Notes under the pieces: generated by a model
The model's input: the letters and a program-made list of their open reading frames with translations, nothing else
What the model was told of the DNA's origin: nothing
Databases searched by the model: none
Shown here: in pieces, positions 16,346 to 24,907 of the stretch
Position numbering within the stretch: position 1 is the stretch's first letter
Layout: each line of letters opens with the position of its first letter
Program-made: the position numbers and the translations under genes
Assembly (NCBI GenBank): GCA_017305635.1
Contig: JAFKKF010000008.1
Coordinates: forward strand, 372,001-436,000
Direction: 5' to 3'
Source of the DNA: Hyphomicrobiales bacterium
Lineage (GTDB): Bacteria > Pseudomonadota > Alphaproteobacteria > Rhizobiales > Kaistiaceae
DNA length: 64,000 nt

Positions 16346-16563
16346 CAGCTGTCGCCGCGCGAGAACCCGGCGAAGCCGGCAAGCGGCAGCGACGAAGGCG
16401 TCGCCGCCGCCATTTCGCGTTCGATCGTCCGGATGCGCTTCAGAAGGTCGTCGGCGGAACCGTATTCGACGCTCTTCCCCTCATAGCTGACGCGGAGCGT
16501 CCCGGAGGCGTAGGCGCGCCTCAGCGCCTCGAGTTCGACATTGCTCCAGGTCACTTCAGCCAT
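16345..16563 (-). CDS. gpW-like head-tail joining protein
   Basis: A 72-aa protein of the lambda gpW type: MAEVTWSNVELEALRRAYAS followed by KSVEYGSADDLLKRIRTIE, giving the alpha-beta-alpha layout of the family. It connects the portal/head to the tail and stabilises packaged DNA. The start codon (ATG at 16563) lies inside the last codons of the terminase gene, and its stop overlaps the portal start, so terminase, gpW and portal are translationally coupled. Confidence 0.85.
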   Translation of the reverse strand: MAEVTWSNVELEALRRAYASGTLRVSYEGKSVEYGSADDLLKRIRTIEREMAAATPSSLPLAGFAGFSRGDS

Positions 16564-18569
16564 CCCTTGTCGACGGTCAGCCAATCGGAGCGGCGCTTGC
16601 CGCCTTCCACCGGGACTCGCGCGAGCACGCCGGCCGGTACCGCTGCATCGCTCCGCTGCATTTGCGTTGCATCGTCAGGCTGCGGACCGACCTGATCTTC
16701 CAGATCGCGCCATTTCTCGTCGGCCCAGCGATCGGCGCCGACGATCCAGGCTGCTGCGCGGGCATAGACCCGGCAGTCGAGGACTTCGTTCCGCTCGCGG
16801 AGCTTCTGCCATTCGAGGCGCTGGAAGCCGCGCCGCGTCTTGACGGTCACTAGCTGCTCGGCGACGAGCTGCTTGATCCACTCAGCCTCGGAACCATGCG
16901 GCAGATGGATGTAACCGGCAGGGCAGCGCGCCCCCTCGGCGATCTCGTCGTCGGTCGGACGCACAAGACGCAGAAACCGATAAGTCTCGCTCTTGAAGGT
17001 GGCGACGGCGATCGTCCAGAGCCGCGCCCCGCGGCGAACCTTGCGGCCGCTCTCGGTCGCATCGACGTAGCTTGGCCCAGAAAGCGGTGCCGCGCGATTG
17101 AAGCCTTCGACACCCTTGACCGGCGCCACCTGCGCGAAGCCGGCGGCACGTGCCCAGGCGTAGACCGCGGGCGCTTCGTAGCCGGTATCGATGCCGAGCT
17201 TGGCGAGACCGAGCCGCGTGCCATGGGCATGAGGCCAGGTGCGATCCAGGAGCTGCGAAAGTCCAGCCCACGTCCCCTCGTGCTCGGGACCACCGTCGAT
17301 GATGAGGTGATCGACAAGCCAGCTTTCGAGGCCGCGGCCCCATGCCCAGATCGAGACCTCGATCCGGTCCTTCTGAACGTCGGCGCCGGCCGTGAGGAAC
17401 AGCCCGCCGCTCGGCACGGTGCCGACCAGCCAATCTTCCCGCCGCTCATAGAGCCGCTGCCAGTCGGGCGCTTCGCCGGTCTCGATCCACGTCTCGCCGA
17501 GGACGCCGTTCTTGAAGCTGCGCTTGGCTTCGTCGGTAGTCGCAGCCTCCCACATGCGGGCGATGTCGATCCACGAGAACCAGCCGACCGGCGAATAGAG
17601 CGCCGAGAGGTGAAAGCCGATGGTTCCGCGATCCGCGGCCTCGGCGGTCGCGCGCCACTCGCCGACTTGCAGCAGCGCCGTCTTGTGGTGTTCTTCGATC
17701 GCGCCGTCGCAGCCCTCGCAGAGGTACTCCGCTGTATCAGGCTTGCCCTTCTCCCAGCGGAGCCGCTCGAAGCGGAGCCACTGGCGATGATCGCAATGCG
17801 GACAAGCGACGAAGAAGCGGCGTTGGTCGGATGCCTCGTACTCGCGCTCGATCCGCGAGATGCCATGGATGGTCGGGGTCGACGCCAGAAAAACCTTTGA
17901 CCGCCACGAGAAGGTACGCGTGCGCGCCTCGGCGAGCGCGACGGGGTCGCCTTCCTCGTCGGCCGAGGGCGGGTAGGCGTCGACCTCATCCAGAAAGAGA
18001 TACCGCGCCGGCATCGAGCGGAGGCCGACCGCGCTGTTGGCGCCGGTGATGACGAGGAGTCCCGCCGGAAACTCCTTCGACAACATGGTGTTGCCGGCGT
18101 CGCGCGAGCGGGCCGGCTTCACCCGATCGCGAAGCGCCGGACTCTCGGCGATCAGCGGATCGATGCGTTGCCGCGAGAAGCGCTTGGCGAGTTCGACGGT
18201 CGGCTGCACCGACAGCATCGGTCCGGGAGCGTGATGGATGACGTAGCCGACCCAGTTGTTGCCGGCTTCGGTGGCGCCGACCTGTGCCGCTTTCATGAAC
18301 ACCACGCGCCGCGCCGGATTTGCCGGCGATAGCGCATCCATGATCGCCCGCATGTAGGGCGTGCGGTCCGTCCGGTAGCGGCCCGGTTCCGCCGAAGCCC
18401 GCGGGCTCAGGATTCGGTGGCGATCTGCCCATTCGGAGACCGTGAGCGTCGGATCGGGCGTGAGGCCGTCGCGCCACGATCCCCGCAGCTCGTCGGCGCC
18501 CTCGAAGGCGAAGAGATCATCGAAACTCGGGTCGGACCTCGGCAAGCTCGGCGAGGTGAGCGCGGACAC
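16551..18569 (-). CDS. Phage terminase large subunit, GpA family
   Basis: A 672-aa terminase starting at GTG 18569 (residues SALTSPSLPRSDPSF follow). The ATPase part has the Walker-A-like FMKAAQVGATEAGNN and the Walker B YLFLDEVDAYPP. A zinc-ribbon-like CPHCDH...CEGCDG pair lies in the middle. The nuclease half has LFLTAGADVQKDRIEV and an RWADEKW-type tail. It would cut concatemers and drive DNA packaging. The size and motifs are complete. The start overlaps the 3' end of the upstream small gene. Confidence 0.9.
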   Translation of the reverse strand: MSALTSPSLPRSDPSFDDLFAFEGADELRGSWRDGLTPDPTLTVSEWADRHRILSPRASAEPGRYRTDRTPYMRAIMDALSPANPARRVVFMKAAQVGATEAGNNWVGYVIHHAPGPMLSVQPTVELAKRFSRQRIDPLIAESPALRDRVKPARSRDAGNTMLSKEFPAGLLVITGANSAVGLRSMPARYLFLDEVDAYPPSADEEGDPVALAEARTRTFSWRSKVFLASTPTIHGISRIEREYEASDQRRFFVACPHCDHRQWLRFERLRWEKGKPDTAEYLCEGCDGAIEEHHKTALLQVGEWRATAEAADRGTIGFHLSALYSPVGWFSWIDIARMWEAATTDEAKRSFKNGVLGETWIETGEAPDWQRLYERREDWLVGTVPSGGLFLTAGADVQKDRIEVSIWAWGRGLESWLVDHLIIDGGPEHEGTWAGLSQLLDRTWPHAHGTRLGLAKLGIDTGYEAPAVYAWARAAGFAQVAPVKGVEGFNRAAPLSGPSYVDATESGRKVRRGARLWTIAVATFKSETYRFLRLVRPTDDEIAEGARCPAGYIHLPHGSEAEWIKQLVAEQLVTVKTRRGFQRLEWQKLRERNEVLDCRVYARAAAWIVGADRWADEKWRDLEDQVGPQPDDATQMQRSDAAVPAGVLARVPVEGGKRRSDWLTVDKGWLK

Positions 18570-18898
18570 ACGACCTCGGCCGCGAGCAGTTCGGAGAGCG
18601 GCTGCGACGGCAACTTCGGGCGAGCGATGATGATGTAGGCATAGTCGTCCGGGCCATGCCGCCGCTGGACCAGATGCGCGAGTGCGCGTTCGGAGGCCCA
18701 AAGCGCCCGCCGGGCAATCCGGCCGAGTTCGACTCGATCGCGTTCCGGCAGCCGGCTCCCGCACGGGATGGCGTCGACCGCAAGGAAGCCGCGGTAATAC
18801 TCCAGCACATCGCCGGGCTCTGCCTGGCCGAGCCAACCGCACAGCTCGACCTCGCTGAGCACCAGACGGACGGTGGGAAACGTTGGTCGGACGTTCAT
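18407..18898 (-). CDS. Small phage-associated protein upstream of terminase, 3' end probably frameshifted
   Basis: From the ATG at 18898 the frame gives 163 aa. The first about 105 residues look like a real protein: RPTFPTVRLVLSEVELCGWL, then PGDVLEYYRGFLAVD and LAHLVQRRHGPDDYAYIIIA. After LSELLAAEVV the sequence becomes an Arg/Pro/Ser-rich reading of terminase codons in another frame. In the neighbouring frame the same DNA reads CVRAHLAELAEVRPEFR and stops at 18517, next to the terminase start. That suggests the natural C-terminus lies there and that a single-base frameshift occurred near 18575-18590. The function is unknown; similar genes sit before terminase genes in Rhizobiales prophages. 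Confidence 0.5.
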   Translation of the reverse strand: MNVRPTFPTVRLVLSEVELCGWLGQAEPGDVLEYYRGFLAVDAIPCGSRLPERDRVELGRIARRALWASERALAHLVQRRHGPDDYAYIIIARPKLPSQPLSELLAAEVVCPRSPRRACRGPTRVSMISSPSRAPTSCGDRGATASRPIRRSRSPNGQIATES

Positions 18899-19243
18899 GG
18901 CGGACTGCTCCTCCCGGTCGAAGTCGAAGGCCGGCGTTGGAAACACCTGGTCTTCGCCATCTACCGGGGAGCGGTCGAAAGTGTCGGGGGAGCCCGTGAC
19001 GTAGATGGCGAGGCCTTGCGCCAGGGCGCGCTCGCGCAGACGAGCGGTGCGCTCATAGACCGTCGAGCGATGGATTTGGGCCGCGCGGGCGCCTTCGGAG
19101 ACACTGTCGGCAAGCAGGACTGCGCAGCAATCAAGGAGCGGCGGCGGCAACCCCGCGACGAGGCGGCCGACGTCGATCCTGATCGCTGCCGATTCGTCGA
19201 TCGGCGGTGCCTCGTCGGGAAGGAGATCGAGAAGGGTCCCCGG
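18899..19243 (-). pseudogene. N-terminally truncated HTH protein remnant
   Basis: An open frame without a good start codon lies between a TGA (19246-19244) and the next gene. It reads DLLPDEAPPIDESAAIRIDV, then LPPPLLDCCAVLLADSVSEG and IHRSTVYERTARLRERALAQG. The last part is a helix-turn-helix of the sigma-70 region 4-like type found in phage-linked regulators. There is no ATG or GTG in its first 30 codons and no stop before the next gene in the same frame. It is best read as a 5'-truncated gene cut where the HsdR-containing block begins, and possibly joined in frame to the next gene. Confidence 0.5.
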
Positions 19244-19309
19244 TCAAATCGGGCCGACCTCCCGCGCCGCGGAGAAATTCAACGTCTTCCGCATTCGTCT
19301 CGACGGGGG

Positions 19310-19774
19310 ATGGTGATGCCGCTGCCTCCCCTTGTTACCTATGCGACCGAGGTCGAGTACCGCGGCCATTTTGAACGTGAATACTGCCGGGCCACTGTCG
19401 CCACGCACGACGGAATTCGAGTGTTCTTCGGCAAGGGGCAATTCGATCATGCGTTCTTCGAGAGCACTAACCGCGACGGTTTGAAGAATGCGTTCTCGAC
19501 CGCTCGGGCTGAACGCATAGACTGGATCAAGGCAACTTTGCTCGACCCCAACGCCGATCGGTATCAGGGTTGGGATGCGCGCGCGCGGCATTACCAGCCG
19601 ACCAGACGTGTGGAAGTCGTCTATGAGGATTTCGTTGTCGTCCTTCAACTCGGCCGCAAGCTGACTGGCGATTTGAAAGCCCAGTTCGTGACTTGCTTCA
19701 AGGCTGACAACAGTATCGGCAAGATCCGTACATCGCCCCTGTGGACGCTCCAGGATTGCCTCAATGCGCTCTGA
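19310..19774 (+). CDS. Possible PBECR-like (barnase/EndoU/RelE-type) nuclease-fold protein
   Basis: A 154-aa soluble protein starting at ATG 19310, or two codons later at 19316. The pattern ...GIRVFFGKGQFDHAFFES, AERIDWIKATLLDP, VVYEDFVVVLQL and AQFVTCFKADNSIGKIR resembles the small phage-associated PBECR nuclease fold: an F-x-H near the N-terminus, RAERIxWIK in the middle and FVT-x-Y/F near the end. This is pattern recognition only and the active site is not proven. It is the first gene of a plus-strand operon with hsdR and a YgjP-like gene, just after the prophage remnant. It could be a toxin, an accessory defence protein or an unrelated conserved protein. Confidence 0.5.
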   Translation: MVMPLPPLVTYATEVEYRGHFEREYCRATVATHDGIRVFFGKGQFDHAFFESTNRDGLKNAFSTARAERIDWIKATLLDPNADRYQGWDARARHYQPTRRVEVVYEDFVVVLQLGRKLTGDLKAQFVTCFKADNSIGKIRTSPLWTLQDCLNAL

Positions 19775-20042
19775 AGGAAAGATTTGGGCGCTGATTCGCT
19801 ACGCTGGCTCAGCGCCCGAAGCCTCGATTGGTTCAAAGCCGCTAGGCAGTGAACTCGTGTCGATACGTGGAAGGGTAGCGGCGATTTGTCAAGGAATTCT
19901 TGATATTTGGCCGTTTTCCAGCCGCCTTCGTCAAGGGGGCCTCACAAGACATTGGCAGGACTACGGCGTTGAAAAGATAGCCGTTTCTTTGCATCGGCAC
20001 TCGAACCGCCTTGCGTTGAACCAAAACGAGGCACGGCCATGA
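19764..20042 (+). CDS. Possible small protein between the nuclease-like gene and hsdR
   Basis: A 92-aa frame whose ATG overlaps the end of the preceding gene by 11 bases and whose TGA overlaps the hsdR ATG (ATGA). That tight fit on both sides is the main argument for a real gene. The sequence (GSKPLGSELVSIRGRVAAIC ... RHSNRLALNQNEARP) shows no known domain and there is no strong ribosome site. It could be a coding relay for hsdR, a fragment of a lost gene such as hsdS, or chance. Confidence 0.25.
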   Translation: MRSEGKIWALIRYAGSAPEASIGSKPLGSELVSIRGRVAAICQGILDIWPFSSRLRQGGLTRHWQDYGVEKIAVSLHRHSNRLALNQNEARP

Positions 20043-23000
20043 GCGCGACCAATGGGCCGGCCGTCCAGGACACCGAAAAGCACCTCTCCCAGCTTCCAGC
20101 GCTTCACCTTTTGCAGAAGATGCGCCCGCATTGGCAGCTTCTGAACCGTGAGCAAATCGACCGTGAGCGAGGTGGGAGACGGTCGGGTGTCTTCCTCAAC
20201 GGCATCTTGAGGGAGAGCCTTGCTCGCATCAACCGCATCGAACTCCGTGGGCGCGTCCATGCCTTCACCGAAGGTGGTCTGGCCGAAGCGATTGAACGGC
20301 TGCAGCGACCGCGGCCTTCTGGACTTCTGAGGGTCAACGAAGAACTCACCAACATGATGCTCCTCGGAACGGCCGTGGAGCAAACTGTCGATGGCGTCAC
20401 GCGTGCCTCTCAACTGAAGTTCGTCGACTGGACCAACCCAGCGGCCAACGCCTTTCACGCTTCGGCCGAGTTTGAAGTCGAGAGAGAACACACGGCAGAG
20501 ACCTGCCGGCCGGACATCGTTCTCTTCGTCAATGGAATCCCTTTCGCGGTGATTGAATGCAAAGGTCCATCAATTGCGGTTGGCGAGGGTGTCTCGCAGA
20601 ACATCCGCAATCAGCAGGAAGGGTACATCCCTAGTTTGTTTCGGACCGTTCAGATGCTCGTCGCGACCAACAAGAACGACGTGCGTTACGGCACGGTTGG
20701 GACGGCCGCTCCGTTCTGGTCGAAATGGCGTGAGCTCGAAGACACCGATGCTGATTTAAGCGCCGCGATCAACGCACCTATGACCGCCGACGAAAATAGA
20801 AATACTTTCGCGGATGGCTTCGCCGAAGACCGTGCTCCGTACGAGGCCCGCTTCGCCGACGGCGACCGCCTGGTTACAGAGCAGGATCGTGTTCTGTGGG
20901 CGTTGGCGCGCCCTGAGCGAATCCTCGATATCGCCCGCCGCTTCACGCTGTTCGATGCCGGCGAGAAGAAGATTGCACGCTACCAGCAATTCTTCTCGGT
21001 CCGGAAGATCCTTCGGCGTGTGATCTCCGATCGCGACGAAGAAGGCCGTCGGCAAGGTGGCGTGATCTGGCACACCCAGGGCTCGGGGAAATCGCTTACC
21101 ATGGTGATGCTGGCCCGTGCCCTTGGCCTCGAACCTGCAATCCCTGATCCGCGCATTGTGTTGGTGACCGACAGAATCGATCTGGATGAACAACTCGAGG
21201 GCACCTTCAAAGCCTGCGGACTGGAACCGAAGCGCGCAACAACTGGCCGCAACCTTCTTGAGCTTGTCGCGAACGAGAAGCGGGCGGTGGTGACTACGCT
21301 AATCAACAAGTTCGACACCGCTCTCAACGTCCGCGATTTCGCCGACGAGTCGTTCGACGTGTTCCTACTTGTTGATGAGAGCCACCGCGGTCAGTACGGA
21401 CGGCTTCACTCACGCATGCGGAAGGTCTTCCCCAACGCTTGCTACCTCGGCTTCACCGGCACACCGATCCTGAAATCGGAAAAGAACACGGCAGCCAAAT
21501 TCGGCGGCATTATCGACGTCTATGCCATCGATCAGGCAGTGCGTGACAAAGCGGTCGTTCCGCTGCTCTACGAGGGCCGCCACGTCGAACAGCGTGTGGA
21601 CGCGGTGGCTATCGACGCTTGGTTCGAACGCGTTTGCGCCGGCCTCTCCGAAGACCAAAAGGCTGACCTGAAGAAGAAGTACGCCCGGACAGCGCGCCTT
21701 TTCCAGACCGAACAGACCATCGCCCTCATCGCATTCGACGTATCGGCACATTTCCGGCAGGCATGGAAGGGAACGGGCTTCAAGGGCCAGCTGGTCACCC
21801 CATCGAAACGCTCCGCAATCCTCTACAAGCGCGCCCTGGACGAACTGGCTGTGGTCACTTCTGAAGTGATCATCTCGCCACCGGACGATCGCGAAGGAGA
21901 GGAGCGGATCGACGAGGCATCATCCGATGAGGTCAAGCGCTTCTGGAAGACGATGATGGAGCGGTATGGCGACGAAGCCACGTACACCTCGCGCATCATC
22001 GAGGCGTTCAAGAAACGCGAGGACCCAGAGATTCTGATCGTGGTTTCGAAGCTACTGACCGGCTTCGATGCGCCGCGTAATACGGTCCTCTATCTCGCGC
22101 GGCCCCTCACGGAACACAATTTGCTGCAGGCTATCGCCCGCGTGAATCGCGTGGCCGAAGGCAAGGACTACGGCTACGTCGTCGACTATTGCAGCGTACT
22201 GGGTGAGCTAAATCAGGCGCTGACGGACTATTCGGCGCTCGAAGGCTTTGACGAGGCCGACCTCGCCGGCACCGTCATCTCAATCAAGGCCGAGACCGAG
22301 AAGCTCGGGCAGCGGCATTCAGAATTGTGGGATGTCTTCCGGGGGGTTGCGAATACCGCCGACGAGGAGGCGCTTGAACAGCACCTCAGCGACGAGGCAC
22401 GCCGAGACGAATTCTACGACCGGCTCAACGCATTCGCGCGGACTTTGGCAATCGCACTGTCGAGCCATGAGTTCGCAAACGATCCAGCCAACCAGCGGCG
22501 GATCACCGGGTATCGCAATGACCTTCGGCGCTTCGAGAACCTGCGCCGAGCAGTCGGCACAAGATACCAGGATGCCGTGGACTACGGGCAGTACCGCAAG
22601 CGCATTGAAAAGCTCCTGGACACGTATGTCGTTGCGGATGACGTGCGGCCGATTACCGACCTCATAAACATTTTCGATGAGGGTGCCTTCGCGGAAGTTC
22701 TCCGCTCGAAGGAGTCCGCCGCAAGCCGGGCCGACACGATCGCGCACGCGACAAAGAGAACAATCGATGAGCGATGGGAGGAGGACCCGACCTTCTTCAA
22801 GCGCTTTTCCGAGCTGATCCGTCAGGCCATCGAGGACTTCCGGGCGAAGCGAATCTCTGACCTCGAGTATCTGAAGCGAGTCACCGACATCCGCGATCAA
22901 ATGATTCATCGCGATACAACGGCGCTGCCAGAGGCCGTTCGCGATGACGCTCTAGCCCGTGCCTTCTTCGGTTGCATCCACGAGACCATCCGCGGGGTCG

Positions 23001-23248
23001 ACGGCGCCGCTCCCCCGAAGCTTGACGAAATCAGCGCCGAGGCCGCCAAGCACATCGTTGACATCGTCCACAGTCACCGGCGCGTTGACTGGTCAGGCAA
23101 TCCCGATGTTGAGAACGCTATCAAAAACGACATCGACGACTATGTGTTCGATGTGCTTCGCGGCGAACATAACGTCCCGGTCTCCACCGAGGCGATCGAT
23201 GCCCTTATCGAACGCCTTCTGATGGTCGCTCGACGGCAGGCGGCGTGA
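20039..23248 (+). CDS. hsdR: Type I restriction endonuclease subunit R (HsdR)
   Basis: A full-length 1069-aa HsdR. The N-terminal PD-(D/E)xK nuclease is visible as RPDIVLFVNGIPFAVIECK (about 160-180). The SF2 translocase motor follows, with Walker A HTQGSGKS (about 346-353), VLVTDRIDLDEQ, the DEAD-type LLVDESHR, and motif III GFTGTPIL. The helical C-terminal part normally contacts the methylase. HsdR cleaves DNA only as part of an R2M2S complex, and no hsdM or hsdS gene is present anywhere in this window. It is co-transcribed with a YgjP-like gene, which overlaps it by one base. Confidence 0.95.
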   Translation: MSATNGPAVQDTEKHLSQLPALHLLQKMRPHWQLLNREQIDRERGGRRSGVFLNGILRESLARINRIELRGRVHAFTEGGLAEAIERLQRPRPSGLLRVNEELTNMMLLGTAVEQTVDGVTRASQLKFVDWTNPAANAFHASAEFEVEREHTAETCRPDIVLFVNGIPFAVIECKGPSIAVGEGVSQNIRNQQEGYIPSLFRTVQMLVATNKNDVRYGTVGTAAPFWSKWRELEDTDADLSAAINAPMTADENRNTFADGFAEDRAPYEARFADGDRLVTEQDRVLWALARPERILDIARRFTLFDAGEKKIARYQQFFSVRKILRRVISDRDEEGRRQGGVIWHTQGSGKSLTMVMLARALGLEPAIPDPRIVLVTDRIDLDEQLEGTFKACGLEPKRATTGRNLLELVANEKRAVVTTLINKFDTALNVRDFADESFDVFLLVDESHRGQYGRLHSRMRKVFPNACYLGFTGTPILKSEKNTAAKFGGIIDVYAIDQAVRDKAVVPLLYEGRHVEQRVDAVAIDAWFERVCAGLSEDQKADLKKKYARTARLFQTEQTIALIAFDVSAHFRQAWKGTGFKGQLVTPSKRSAILYKRALDELAVVTSEVIISPPDDREGEERIDEASSDEVKRFWKTMMERYGDEATYTSRIIEAFKKREDPEILIVVSKLLTGFDAPRNTVLYLARPLTEHNLLQAIARVNRVAEGKDYGYVVDYCSVLGELNQALTDYSALEGFDEADLAGTVISIKAETEKLGQRHSELWDVFRGVANTADEEALEQHLSDEARRDEFYDRLNAFARTLAIALSSHEFANDPANQRRITGYRNDLRRFENLRRAVGTRYQDAVDYGQYRKRIEKLLDTYVVADDVRPITDLINIFDEGAFAEVLRSKESAASRADTIAHATKRTIDERWEEDPTFFKRFSELIRQAIEDFRAKRISDLEYLKRVTDIRDQMIHRDTTALPEAVRDDALARAFFGCIHETIRGVDGAAPPKLDEISAEAAKHIVDIVHSHRRVDWSGNPDVENAIKNDIDDYVFDVLRGEHNVPVSTEAIDALIERLLMVARRQAA

Positions 23249-23952
23249 TGATCCGCACGACAACATACGGAAGCGCGGTCATCGAATTCCACCTAACGCG
23301 GTCTGCCCGCAACTCCCTCTCCATTTCGGTGCTGCCTGATGGCGCTGTTGCCGTGGCAGCTCCTGAAGACGCCGAGCTGGTCGAGGTCGATGAGAGAATC
23401 AGGCGACGGGCACGCTGGATTCTGCGCCAACAGCGTCGGTTTGCGGCGTATCGCCCGCGCACTCCCCCGCGGCAGTTCGTTGGAGGGGAAACCCACCGCT
23501 ACCTCGGTCGCCAATATCGTCTCAAGATCGATCAGGCCGAAAAAGATCGCGTTCTCGTTCGCTCCGGTCGACTTGTTGTCGAGACCCGCCTCCCCGAAGA
23601 TCGAGATTGGACCCGGACGCTGTTGCGGCGCTGGACCCGTCAGCGCGCGCGAGAGGTTCTAAGGGAGCGATTTGAGGCGGCTGCGCCGATGATGGCGGCG
23701 CTCCGCCTGCCACTCCCCCCGCTTATGATCTGTCCGATGAAAAGAAGGTGGGGCAGCCATACACCATCAGGCCGCATCCTCCTCAATGACGCACTCATCG
23801 CGGCCAGACGAGACTGCATTGACTACGTCATAGCCCACGAACTCTGTCACGTCGTCGAGCCGAACCACTCCCCCAGGTTCTTCCGACTGCTGCGCCGCCT
23901 CATGCCGGATTGGGAGCGTCGCAAAGAGCTTCTCGAACGAGAGACCGCGTAG
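23248..23952 (+). CDS. YgjP-like metal-dependent hydrolase (M48/DUF45 family)
   Basis: A 234-aa protein with the zinc motif YVIAHELCHVVEPNHSPRF near the C-terminus and MKRRWGSHTPSGRILLN before it (the family's RWGSC-like block, with His in place of Cys). The start is the ATG that shares its A with the hsdR stop. YgjP-like genes are frequent companions of hsdR in type I loci, but their role there is not established. A second, more typical paralogue lies at 47005-47769, so this copy probably arrived with the restriction genes. Confidence 0.88.
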   Translation: MIRTTTYGSAVIEFHLTRSARNSLSISVLPDGAVAVAAPEDAELVEVDERIRRRARWILRQQRRFAAYRPRTPPRQFVGGETHRYLGRQYRLKIDQAEKDRVLVRSGRLVVETRLPEDRDWTRTLLRRWTRQRAREVLRERFEAAAPMMAALRLPLPPLMICPMKRRWGSHTPSGRILLNDALIAARRDCIDYVIAHELCHVVEPNHSPRFFRLLRRLMPDWERRKELLERETA

Positions 23953-24247
23953 AAACGCAAGGCCTTCGAGACCCTCTCGGTACCTCGATTTTTGATCTCA
24001 AGTCGCAGAGCGAGCGTGAAACAAACCAGTGCTGACTCTCGGCGCGACAAAGAGCTTAAGTTTCAATGCCTTGGACCGCCGTACCAAGACCGTCTCAGTC
24101 CAGAGCTTGAGAGAATACTTGGGAGAGAGAACGCCGTTAGACGGTGGAACTGCTATTGGCACTTCACAGGTCGAGGGTCGGAACCGCGCGGTTCCTTGGG
24201 CTTTGGGGCGGGCGCTGCGAGACGGAGAATAGTTGACCGGCCGAAGT
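23953..24247. other. Non-coding stretch between the HsdR operon and tRNA-Ser
   Basis: About 295 bases without a credible gene. Frames that run through it continue into the tRNA, and their codons look random. I see no duplicated tRNA 3' end and no integrase remnant. It is AT-richer than the flanking core DNA, in keeping with the end of an acquired block. Confidence 0.5.
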
Positions 24248-24337
24248 TGGCGGAGAGAGGGGGATTCGAACCCCCGATACGGTTGCCCGTATACACGCTT
24301 TCCAAGCGTGCGCCTTCAGCCACTCGGCCACCTCTCC
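24248..24337 (-). tRNA. tRNA-Ser (anticodon GGA)
   Basis: A 90-nt tRNA including an encoded CCA (24250-24248). The acceptor stem pairs GGAGAGG with TCTCTCC (one G-T pair). The anticodon stem-loop is CACGCTTGGAAAGCGTG with anticodon GGA. A long class II variable arm (TATACGGGCAACCGTAT) and the T-loop GTTCGAATC are present. The accessory region borders its 3' end, the usual integration position for tRNA-targeting elements. Confidence 0.97.
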
Positions 24338-24473
24338 GCAGGGTCGGGACAGGGTCCCGGAAGCCGGCGCACTATAGTCATCGAGTTCTTCCGTGCAAGG
24401 GCGGCCCTGGCGCCCCGGGCGGGGCGCCTTTCCGCGCAGTTGACGCCGCCAATGGTTGCGGCCAAATGGCGGG

Positions 24474-24800
24474 ATGATCGCGTTCATCGCCCGCTTTGCC
24501 GGTCTCTGGCTGATTGCCGGCGCGCTCGTCGCGCTGGTCGTCGATGGGACCAAGACGATCGCCGGCTCGGCGCTTGCCATCACGTCCTTCCGCCAGACCT
24601 GGACGACGCTCAGCCCCGCCACTCTGGAGGCGGCCGAGGCCTTCATCCATGACAAGGTCGAGAGCCATGTCGGCCACTGGATCTGGGATCCGGCGATCCA
24701 GTGGGTGATCGCGCTGCCGACCTGGGTCGTCCTCGGTGCCATCGGCGGCTGGCTCGCCTATATGGGACGGAAGCGCCGCGTCTCGCCGGCTTTCGCGTGA
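24474..24800 (+). CDS. Small membrane protein of unknown function
   Basis: A 108-aa protein with two predicted membrane helices: residues about 4-26 (FAGLWLIAGALVALVVDG) and about 79-98 (VIALPTWVVLGAIGGWLAYM). A soluble central segment (TLEAAEAFIHDKVESHVGHW) lies between them, and a basic C-terminus (GRKRR) probably stays in the cytoplasm. The start is ATG 24474, preceded by GGCGGG. Similar proteins are common in Rhizobiales without assigned function. The first core gene after the tRNA. Confidence 0.7.
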   Translation: MIAFIARFAGLWLIAGALVALVVDGTKTIAGSALAITSFRQTWTTLSPATLEAAEAFIHDKVESHVGHWIWDPAIQWVIALPTWVVLGAIGGWLAYMGRKRRVSPAFA

Positions 24801-24907
24801 AGCCCGGCTGGCGGGCGGTTCCCCCGTAACCGGCGGCCGCGGCGAGCGTATTTGAGGTATGCGAAATCCCATGCCGGCCCAAGGCCGGCGGGAAGGAGAA
24901 ACCCCCC

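Larger units (their letters stand above)
5604..19243 (-). mobile_element. Defective siphophage/GTA-like prophage remnant
   Basis: All phage genes read leftward in packaging-to-tail order: HTH remnant, small protein, terminase large subunit, gpW, portal, then tail genes DUF2460, DUF2163, NlpC/P60, tail tip and DUF2793. Protease, major capsid, tail tube, tape measure, lysis and integrase genes are all absent, so it cannot make virions. The roughly 1 kb between portal and DUF2460 holds two non-phage genes where a complete phage would carry several kilobases of head and tail genes. An Abi_C-like gene is inserted further along. The tail genes match the order of gene transfer agent genes g12-g15, but the GpA terminase and lambda-type portal are phage-like rather than RcGTA-like. 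Confidence 0.85.

Noticed and set aside
23992-24477. 161-aa plus-strand frame running through the tRNA-Ser gene
   Set aside because: Reads straight through a clear tRNA in antisense (the familiar GFEPPI-type translation) and lacks a ribosome site or domain.
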